A stretch of DNA of 64,000 bases from Chlorops oryzae (Eukaryota > Arthropoda > Insecta > Diptera > Chloropidae). Positions 56,641 to 64,000 of this stretch are shown in pieces. Positions within the stretch are counted from its first letter, which is position 1; each line of letters opens with the position of its first letter. The position numbers were made by a program, and so were the translations under genes. The stretch covers positions 43,188,286-43,252,285 of the forward strand of contig CM035807.1 of assembly GCA_020466095.1 (NCBI GenBank), written 5' to 3'. The notes under the pieces are model-generated. The model did no database searches. It worked only from the letters and a program-made list of their open reading frames with translations, and was not told the DNA's origin.

Positions 56641-58303
56641 TCACGAACACCAACTGCGGTCGCTTATACATTTGCCATAAAACCATTGAGTTAGCCATTT
56701 GTTTCGAGATGTAAGATTCAGAGTTGCACGATCAATATTATAATTTCCAGGATCCAACTTAAATATTAAAAACACTAAAGAAATTTTGAACCAAAATCCA
56801 TTTAAGTAAGAACTTACAATTGGCTTTGGAAATATTCGTTTCATATTCATTCTATGTAGGTGTTCTTGGTGCGTTCTGACAAGAATATTATAATCGCTTC
56901 CACTTAAACAAGGCAAGCACAATGCACACTCGAGCTTTTTGCACGATATATCACATAAGTTTACGTTGCATAAGTTCAAGTTGGTTGCCAAGTTCTTGTC
57001 AACTGTTATGATATCACTTCCTTCATTATATCTAAAAAAAATTATTGTTAAAATATCATGTGAGATTAATGTTCTAAGCTTACATTTGAAGAGGAGTTGG
57101 ATATCTTAAGACTGATCCAATTCCAACCAGATTAAGAACGGAATATAGTATTTGTTCGTATAAGATGGAGTTGGGTTGAAAATGAGTCGAAGACAAATTC
57201 GGCGACATATTAGCTTCCATAAGATAAACTTGCAACAAATCGTCAATAATAAAGTCGAACCGAATTAACTCAAAAAAATTCCGACCTTTGTAAGACCTCA
57301 TGATTGCTGAAATACGTTCTTCTTTTGCAAGAACAACTTTCACTATTATGTCCTCTACCTGCTGCCAAATTCTTCCAGATTCAAGGAGCTGATCACGCAT
57401 ATACGCGTCAAAAGTAGCGCGCATACTTCCTCCAAAATGTGAATGGTATTTTATTAAAGATGGAACCTCCCATATTGGTAAATAGTTATCACCAACAACA
57501 TATTTATCTACATTGCTTTCGTTGAAGGGATTGTACTTAACTGGGCAAAAACGTAGAAGAACATCGCCAGTGTATAAATACATCCGAAGTGGATTAATTG
57601 ACGTAATAGCCACGTAAACTCCAATGTCAAATTTGTATCCGTCAATCAGTAATGGATTACTTACATACTCTTGCACAAATTTGTCAGATGCGTTATATGA
57701 AAGATTCTTAGGTGGCTTAATCAAAATTTGGCGATGTTCATTGTGCTTTTCTAGAAAAACTGAGTTCGGGTTATGTGCTGAGTAATTAGAAAATGCCCCC
57801 ACGTCCCTTGGAAGCCTGAAAGCACGGGGAATAAAGGGGAAGGAGGTGGTCGACAACTCAACTTTATTAGTTATAAAGCCGCACCCTGGAATGTGGTTTA
57901 CGAATTGATGTGGTTTGAGGTATTTAATTGCTTCTCCCATTGCAATAAAAGGGTAGTCATGTGCCCATAAAAGATCCCAGTTTTCATTTAAACTTACACG
58001 TTTATATCCCAAGAGTAGAAGCAATTTCAAAATATGTGTGAGGTGGTCCTCATTATGACTCTTTACATAAACAGCAAAAGTTGGGTGTGCAAATTCAGCT
58101 GTTTCATTCGCGTATCGAATTGATAGCATTTTAAAAATTACTGCCGTGATTACTGTTGTTATGAACAACAGACATACTGTGCGACTCTGTACAACAGGAA
58201 TATGTTTTTTAGAATATTTATGATTTTCCTGTTAAAGAGGCGTCAGTAAAAATTGTATTTAAAAGTTCAATATTGTACATACTTCTTCACTTTGAGCAAC
58301 CAT
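56641..58303 (-). CDS. TTL-domain tubulin-modifying enzyme (TTLL-15-like)
   Basis: Four exons on minus: 58303-58283, 58228-57084, 57031-56818 and 56757-56641, giving 498 codons plus stop. All phases agree. After a short cytosolic N-terminus there is one hydrophobic segment (about residues 26-44), a signal anchor. The rest is a tubulin-tyrosine-ligase ATP-grasp domain: GYKFDIGVYVAIT (about 200), PLRMYLYTGDVLLRF, and the metal/ATP site RFDFIIDDLLQVYLMEANMS (about 330-350), in which the acidic residues and asparagine are kept. The C-terminal part is cysteine-rich. Family members ligate glutamate or tyrosine to tubulin; this membrane-anchored branch is usually annotated as a probable polyglutamylase. 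The last intron (56758-56817) is 60 nt, in frame and stop-free, so retention would add 20 residues. The start is the ATG at 58303, because the 7-codon exon joins in frame. It lies 120 bp from the hAT insertion. Confidence 0.88.
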
Positions 58304-58491
58304 GTTATTCAACCCTCGCTCACTGTAATATTTATTTCAAATGTTTAACCAAGGTGTATTTATAAGGTAATGTAAATATTGCAAGAAGAAAAATAAATCT
58401 AAATAAAACACACCGCTTTGTTGTAGAGCTGGAAAACTATCGATGGTACTATAGTTTGTCTTTCCCGGACACTATCGATTGTTTTTACCAC

Positions 58492-58499
58492 TATCGATA
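58492..58499. promoter_or_regulatory. TATCGATA, DRE-like site in the hAT end
   Basis: An exact TATCGATA (the DREF binding site in flies) lies about 190 bp upstream of the TTLL start codon. A near match is at 58439 and another exact one in the opposite hAT end (63509-63516). Whether it acts on TTLL is inference. Confidence 0.4.
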
Positions 58500-58674
58500 C
58501 TATCGTTGTTTCTTAAGGTTGAGGTACAATAGGCACGACAGCCCGACACGACGATGCGTTTTGTCGTATCCGATAAGTTGTGTCGGAAGTCAATATACAA
58601 TAGCAAGGAAAATCGTGTCGTATGAAACCATATGTTTGTAATCGTTGCGGTCTCTGCAAAAACAAAATAACAAA

Positions 58675-60185
58675 ATGAGAGAATTAAAAGCACACCGAAT
58701 TTTATTATATGCAACAGCAGCATTCTTGGGTCATCGCAAATACGTTCAGACAAACAGAATTGCAAACGAAAGTGGTGGGTTAGACCAATATTCAGATGTC
58801 GAGACGAAATGGGATTTTACGCCACAACATTTGCCGAAATGAAAAGAGACGATCATGAAATGTTTTTTAAGGCCACTCGTATGAACGTTGAGCAATTTGA
58901 CTTCATATTAAGCGTATTGGAATTGCGTTTGACCAAAAGATAACGGCGTAAGTTAATTCCTGCGGAGTGTCGTCTGGCTTTGACATTGATGTAAGTATTT
59001 GTACAATGCCACATCAGTTATGAATACGAATGAATGTTTTATCAGATATTTAGCGCATGGAGGAGCACGTTATACATATGCTCTAAAATTTAAAATGTCA
59101 ACTTCAAGTGTTGGCAAAATAATACGGGAGACATGCCAGGCTATTTGGGAAGAATTGAGCCCTGTTTACTTATCTCCGCCGAGCTGCAGCAAGTGGATGG
59201 ATATTGCCATAAAGTTCGAGCAAAAGTGGAACTTTTCACACTGCTTAGGTGCCATTGACGGAAAGCACGTGTCCATTGTATGTCCTCCCAAAGGAGCATC
59301 GAAATTTTACAATTATAAGGGACGTCACAGCATAGTTCTCCTTATGATTTGTGACGCTGACTATTCTTTCACAATGGTAGATGTGGGAGCATACGGAAGC
59401 CAGAGTGATGGCGGAATTTTTGCAAACACTGAGTTTTGGAAGCTCTTGTCCAATAAAAAGCTTTGCATTCCAGGTCCATCGTTTCTGCCGAACTCCAATG
59501 AAGAGTTCCCATATTTTTTCGTAGGAGATAGCGCGTTCCCTCTTCAAGAAAACTTAATGCGCCCATATTCTGGTAAGAATACATACAGCCTGATTCTAAA
59601 TAATCCCGGGGAACGAATTCCCGGTGAATACACTTTTGACGAGGCTAAAATTCTCCATTTTTGAATGAATGGGGATATTGAATTCATGGAAATGAGCCGA
59701 ATACTCATTCCTATTATTTTCCTGTACCGGGAATTTGTTCTCCGGGAATATTTAGAGTCGGGCGGATATTTAATCTAAGGATTCTAATTATGCATTATAT
59801 TGCAGGAAACAATTTGACTTCCGAAGAAGAAATTTTTAATAAAAGGCTCTCACATGCACGCGTTACCATTGAAAATGCATTTGGCATTCTTGCGGCTAGG
59901 TGGAGAGTATTGCGTGGCGATATCCATGCGCTACCTGAAACGGCTGATAAAGTAGTTAAAGCAGTTGTATGTCTTCATAACTACTTGATGCATACTAAAT
60001 CTAAGTCATATTGTCCTTCGAATTACGTGGATTCTTTCGAAAATGGACAAATTAATCCAGGTCAATGGAGAAATGACCAGGAACCTGGTTGTATTATTTC
60101 ACTTCCTCCCACAAGGCATCATAACGCTTCCAGATCCAACTACAAATTGCGACAAAAGTTTGCTGTATACTTGCAAAATACTTAA
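58675..60185 (+). pseudogene. HARBI1-like DDE transposase, nearly intact
   Basis: Three coding segments are seen: 58675-58990, 59046-59572 and 59806-60185. The first contains KWWVRPIFRCRDEMGFY and DDHEMFFKATRMNVEQFDF but needs a frame change near 58700-58735 and has a TAA at 58941-58943 (LTKR, stop, RRKLI). A 55-nt intron follows, then the nuclease core: first aspartate in GAIDGKHV, second in VGDSAFPL, and glutamate in ARVTIENAFG after the second intron. All three catalytic positions are preserved. The second intron (233 nt) contains a MITE; without it the intron would be about 58 nt. The full protein would be about 400 residues, the HARBI1 size. With one stop and one shift it is a recent pseudogene, or these are sequencing errors. 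Confidence 0.9.
59589..59763. mobile_element. palindromic MITE inside the transposase intron
   Basis: The left end CCTGATTCTAAATAATCCCG and the right end GGGAATATTTAGAGTCGGG are inverted repeats of about 36 bp with several mismatches, both containing GAATTCCCGG-like blocks. Subtracting it returns the host intron to a normal fly length. Confidence 0.65.
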
Positions 60186-60311
60186 TTTTTTAATTAGTAT
60201 AAGCTTTATTTAAAAAAAAAAGAACAAAAAAATAAAAAATAATTCACAACCTGTTTCTTAAACAAATAAAAAATTTTATTTAGCCAAAATAAGTCCTAGT
60301 AGTCATTACGA

Positions 60312-61299
60312 TCATTGCTCGCTCATCCGAAACTGTTCGAGCTTTTCAGTGACGAAAACCATAACATCACGTTTTAGCAAAGCCGTATTATATGGGTTCA
60401 AATTACATGCTTTTACTGTTTCTGCAACGCTCGAGAAAAACAAATCAACGCCATCTGGCTCTTTAGTTGCAACTTGTGCTGATAGAGTATTTAAAAAATC
60501 TTTGAAACATTCTGTTCCATCGTCTTGGTTTTTCCTTTTATTACTTGACGACGATGACGAGCTTGTCGTAGACATTGGCGAAATTGTTGGCACTGGGACA
60601 GCTGTAATTAACAAATACTATACATTTATAAGTATTAGCATTATGTATATGCAGGCTTACTTTTACATGATTCCGGCGACACACTTTCAAAATCAAAAAA
60701 TCCTGCAGGCTCTGAATTGCCACTGTATTCGTCGTATTCAATTAAATCTTCATATTCAGTTTCCGTTAAGGTCGTGTCAAGAGTATAATTGCTACAATGG
60801 CTAATGGAAAATGTTAAAATCTCCAGAGTGTGTAGAACAACCAAATAACTTACGCCCTAGGCTCAAGTGATTCACTTAAAAACAATAAACTTTCGAAATT
60901 TTTATATTTCTTCTTTGTTTCGTCTGCAGCTTGTCCTGTTTTGCCCTTGTATTCTTTTCTGCAACGAATAAACTGATCCCTCAGGGAACGCCATGCCGTC
61001 TTGCAGTCTTTTTCTTAAATACAAAATCTAATTAAGAGCAGTCCTCAAAACTTGTAGACACTTAACTTACCATTTGAAATCAGCTTTTTCGCGATTTCTT
61101 TCCATAATTGGTCCTTGACATCAGTTTTCTTATAGTGAGGATGTCCTTTGTCATACAGCAAAGGCTTTTCGCGCACTAAATCGATTAGAAATTGAATATT
61201 TTCCTGGCTAAGCTTGTTCATTTTATCATGTTTCTGTTTGCTGTTTGAGTTATAAACGTTGAGAATTTTAGTTCCAGAACAGATGTTTTGACCTATCAT
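60312..61299 (-). CDS. MADF/Myb-like accessory protein of the Harbinger element
   Basis: Four exons on minus: 61299-61071, 61013-60854, 60800-60661 and 60601-60312. They give 272 codons and a stop, with matching phases at every junction and no disruption. Residues about 28-110 form a MADF domain (FLIDLVREKPLLYDKGHPHYKK, then KDCKTAWRSLRDQF), a trihelical DNA-binding fold related to Myb/SANT. An acidic stretch, a serine run (SSSSSSS) and a C-terminal helix (VDLFFSSVAETVKACN) with a BESS-like character follow. In Harbinger elements this second protein binds the TIRs and helps nuclear import of the transposase. The start could be the ATG at 61299 or the later methionine before NKLSQEN. A GTG-started extension to 61320 is not needed. 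Confidence 0.87.
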
Positions 61300-61568
61300 C
61301 CCTGTTTTGAACGTAGCCACCCCTGCTTTCAGAATGTCAAATCGTGTCGCAGCGACAAATATTCAATTTTTCGAATATTTGTCGTATCGTGCGGTCGTGT
61401 CGGAGAGCATTGTATATTGTTTCGTGGGCTTCTGTGCATTGATAATCGATTTGACAGATAACGACGACAAAACGCATCGTCGTGTCGGGCTGTCGTGCCT
61501 ATTGTACCTCAACCTTTAGAAATGCTGCCAAATTTATAGATACGCGGCAATACGCATCTCAACAAGTA

Positions 61569-61883
61569 AAGGTAGAAACACTCACGCACTGCGGCGCATG
61601 GCATGGCATAGAGAAAATTTGTAGTAATCAGTGACGCACAGCAAAATAATATGGAAATGAACTAGCATGGGTACCTCTCCAAACAATGCAAGTCTCAGTG
61701 CAAGTCTCCAAACAATGGCAGCACTACAGCTGTTAAATTAGCATAGAAATCTAAAATCTTTAGAACGCTATGCCATGCTATGCCATGCTAATTTTTTGAG
61801 TGTCTGCTTTCATACATTTTCATACATTTTGATTTCTATGTGACAGATGGCACTGCGGCGCAGTGCGTGAGTGTTTTTACCTT
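61569..61883. mobile_element. palindromic MITE with CACTCACGCACTGCG ends
   Basis: AAGGTAGAAACACTCACGCA and the complement of AAGGTAAAAACACTCACGCA form TIRs of about 30 bp. Internally GGCATGGCATAG and CTATGCCATGC form a second inverted pair. There is no ORF. Confidence 0.7.
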
Positions 61884-61884
61884 A

Positions 61885-62277
61885 ATGCTATAAACAGAAT
61901 AAGGGCGTAAGCGAATATTCGCCAGGCGAATACGCCGAAGAATTCGCGCGGGTAAACACAATGACAGCGAATGGCGAACTCATGTTGTTTTCAGAATTTC
62001 GAAAAACTATGATTGAAAATATAAGTCATTGCCAGCAGAAAGTACAAACCCTCATTTTCGAAACAAAATCTCAAAGATTTTATACAAATGCATATGTTTT
62101 TTGATGTGTAAATTCTGCGATTCGCCAGTCGCCGGCGCTACCATTAGAATTAGAGCTATTGCGGCGTTTTGACGCGGCGAAATTCGCTGTGTTGTGGGCA
62201 ACTTCGTATAACCGTGTGCATTTTAAGCAACGACGTCGAGCGAATATTCGCTGACGCCCTTATTCTGTTTATAGCAT
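61885..62277. mobile_element. 393-bp TIR element
   Basis: ATGCTATAAACAGAATAAGG at the left and its complement at the right extend to about 38 bp including GCGAATATTCGC. It abuts the previous MITE at 61884. The target duplication is ambiguous. Confidence 0.7.
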
Positions 62278-62394
62278 AAGTTTTTGTTCGGATTCGATTT
62301 GTAGAGCATGCCTGATAATCACGAAAAAGTGTATATATTATATGTATTTCAAGAATTGTTGAATTTTTGTTTTTAATGAAAGAACTGAAACTTG

Positions 62395-63278
62395 TTATAT
62401 CCGACACACTCTGTGTCGAGGGTATATTGCGTTTGTGTGGTTGTGTGTAACACACAGAACCAGTTGAGATAGATCATACAAAATATATATAGAAATAATC
62501 AGCGTCACCAGGAGATTCGATTTAGACATGTCCGTCTGTCTGTCTGCATACAGTTATCTTATCGAAGGAGTTGAGCTATATTGACAAAATTTGGTATGCG
62601 TGCTCACGGCGACATGAGTAAGAACAAATTGGAGAATGGACCCGATCGGACCATTTTTAGGGGTACCTCCAGTACTAGGGTCTATTACGAAAATCACGAA
62701 AAATGCTTTAAAACCGAAGTTTTTCAACATATTTTGATGAAATTTGATATTTGAACATTTAAGGCAAGTAAAACGATTTCCAAAAATTTTAAAAGTGGGC
62801 GTGGCAGAAGTGCGTTTTTCGAAAATTGTCCCCTACACCCGAAATTCAAATAGGACTTGAACGAAATTTGGCATTATTCTACCTTTGTAGCCATAAACAT
62901 CCTCCCAAAAAATTTACTTGGTCGGTACATTATTGGGGGTACCTCCAGTAGAGGGCCCTGTCACAAAAATCCCATAACTGCCTCAAAATCGGACTTTCTC
63001 GAAATATTTCAATGAAACTGAGAATTTTAGTGTAAATTTAAGCCTCCGAATAGAATTGTAAAAAGAAAAATTAAAAAAAGTGGGCGTGGAAAAGGGGCGT
63101 TTTCATAAAGAAATTTAACAAAAGTCGGTATATTGGGCCCCTAATGGCCCTCAAAACCTCTTGAATATTCTTACGTAGTCTTCCTGTTTTTTGGGCGTGG
63201 TTAAAAATTTATTTAAAAATGTGTGTCTGTGTCGTATATTTTATTGTCAGGCTCCCCTGACTATAACACCCTTACTTG
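62395..63278 (+). repeat. Helitron/DINE-like repeat, near full length
   Basis: It starts around the hairpin GACACACTCTGTGTC, passes the GTCCGTCTGTCTGTC run (about 62530-62547) and several GGGCGTGG blocks, and ends with the hairpin GTCAGGCTCCCCTGAC and TATAACACCCTTACTTG at 63246-63278. The 3' part matches 10185-10423, and the 5' part matches 17490-17645 inverted. Confidence 0.7.
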
Positions 63279-63538
63279 GTTTTGTTAATTGTTGTTATTT
63301 TTTGCAATAAAAGAATTAAATTCTAACGACGATTTACTGTGTATATAATAAATAAAATAATAAACTTTTAATGTATTGTTTTGTATAAAGTTTATTCATG
63401 CGATTTCTTCATGAAGGACAGTCCTTAGTTTAATTCAAAATGCTAATTATTACTTCGATAGTATCAATAGTTTTGGCTTAAACTATCGAAACTATCGAGT
63501 GGTGGCACTATCGATAGTTTTCCAGCTCTACTTTGTTG

Positions 63539-63879
63539 TTGCAAAGAAACCAAAACTGTACATTTTCCAGCGCTACATGACTTAGGCTTAGTACTTAAAA
63601 AGTAAAGTTATTTAAATAGTTAAATAATCTTAATCGTATGCACCTTGGCTGTGAAACGACGTGTTTATCTTTTTGTGAAAGGGCCTTTTAGTATTTTAAG
63701 TGTATATTGGGTATTCAACCCTTTGTCTGCAGTGAATAAATTTCAGGAACCTGGTGTTCTTTTTGTTTCGAGTAACAGGTAGGTTGACTTGATCAACTAC
63801 TTCCTTTTCTTTTGTTTGATTTACTTGTTAAAGAGAATTTTTAAGTTTCGATAAAAGCAATTGTCCCAGAAGCGACGCC
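63539..63879. other. sequence upstream of the terminal coding start
   Basis: No TATA box or repeat was recognised. It probably contains the 5' UTR of the partial gene starting at 63880. Confidence 0.3.
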
Positions 63880-64000
63880 ATGTCGGCGTTGCAACAAAAT
63901 GGCAGCTCAGACGCGTCTGATGTCGATTTTACCGGCTTTTCGAAAATAAATAAGAGCCACAAAGGCTCTAAAAATAAAAAACAGGAAAATAAAAGAAGCC
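63880..64000 (+). CDS. 5' end of an unidentified coding sequence, cut by window end
   Basis: ATG at 63880 in good context (GACGCCATGTC) opens a 40-codon frame to the window end without a stop. It begins MSALQQNGSSDASDVDF and becomes lysine-rich. I do not recognise it. It could be a host exon or the first ORF of a retroelement. Confidence 0.45.
   Translation, partial: MSALQQNGSSDASDVDFTGFSKINKSHKGSKNKKQENKRS

Larger units (their letters stand above)
58516..61515 (+). mobile_element. complete PIF/Harbinger element, 3,000 bp, TSD TTA
   Basis: The TIRs start AGGTTGAGGTACAATAGGCA and are identical for 52 bp. TTA flanks both ends (58513-58515, 61516-61518), as expected for PIF/Harbinger. It carries the two genes typical of the superfamily, a DDE transposase on plus and a MADF/Myb-like protein on minus, arranged tail to tail with 126 bp between their stops. 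It is inserted in the hAT element. Confidence 0.95.
58424..63530. mobile_element. hAT-type insertion hosting nested elements, 8-bp TSD
   Basis: TAGAGCTGGAAAACTATCGA at the left and its complement at the right form TIRs of at least 21 bp. CTTTGTTG flanks both ends (58416-58423, 63531-63538), an exact 8-bp duplication typical of hAT. The 5,107 bp between contain a complete Harbinger, two palindromic MITEs and a Helitron-like repeat. What remains of the hAT itself is short and non-coding. ACTATCGAT words recur near both ends. Confidence 0.9.

Noticed and set aside
60349..60804. Plus-strand ORF of 151 codons.
   Set aside because: It is antisense to exons 3-4 of the MADF gene, whose minus reading has consistent splice phases.

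Overview
The window is TE-rich nuclear DNA of an insect, most likely a brachyceran fly. The evidence is AT-rich sequence, short GT-AG introns of 55-60 nt, a six-exon gene whose conceptual product resembles Drosophila nucleostemin 1, and a fly-typical TE fauna: gypsy/errantivirus, 412/mdg1-like, BEL/Pao, Jockey and I-clade LINEs, mariner, Tc1, hAT, PIF/Harbinger and Helitron/DINE-like repeats. The species cannot be fixed from sequence alone. I infer an acalyptrate (for example tephritid-like) fly with a large genome.

Only two complete host genes are visible. Ns1 (nucleostemin, a circularly permuted nucleolar GTPase) lies on + from 6106 to 20079 in six exons. Its second intron is 9.25 kb, apparently uses a GC-AG splice pair, and is packed with TEs. 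A TTL-family tubulin-modifying enzyme with an N-terminal signal anchor (TTLL-15 type) lies on - from 58303 to 56641 in four exons. A third coding sequence starts at 63880 and runs off the window.

Layout: 1-4.2 kb, 3' half of an env-bearing gypsy/errantivirus element with its 3' LTR; 4.9-20.1 kb, Ns1 and its TE-filled introns; 20.3-23.2 kb, an uncharacterised hAT-like transposase-type gene cut by a 100-N assembly gap, then a 637-bp-arm palindrome carrying two copies of an exon from a second uncharacterised family; 23.3-31.8 kb, a nest of 412-like gypsy pol (split by a 1.2-kb palindromic hAT) joined in frame to BEL/Pao pol, itself split by a Jockey LINE that contains a solo LTR; 32-34 kb, MITEs and an I-clade LINE tail; 35.7-48.5 kb, two minus-strand BEL/Pao elements, one holding a complete mariner and one LTR split by a gag-only LTR element with a 4-bp target duplication; 49-56.6 kb, LTR and LINE fragments, palindromes and a Helitron-like repeat; 56.6-58.3 kb, the TTLL gene; 58.4-63.5 kb, one hAT insertion with an 8-bp duplication that contains a 3,000-bp two-gene Harbinger element, further MITEs and a Helitron-like repeat.

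Nearly every TE gene is broken (stops, frameshifts, lost catalytic residues). The exception is the Harbinger accessory MADF gene, whose four-exon reading frame is intact. All homology statements come from recognised motifs, not searches.
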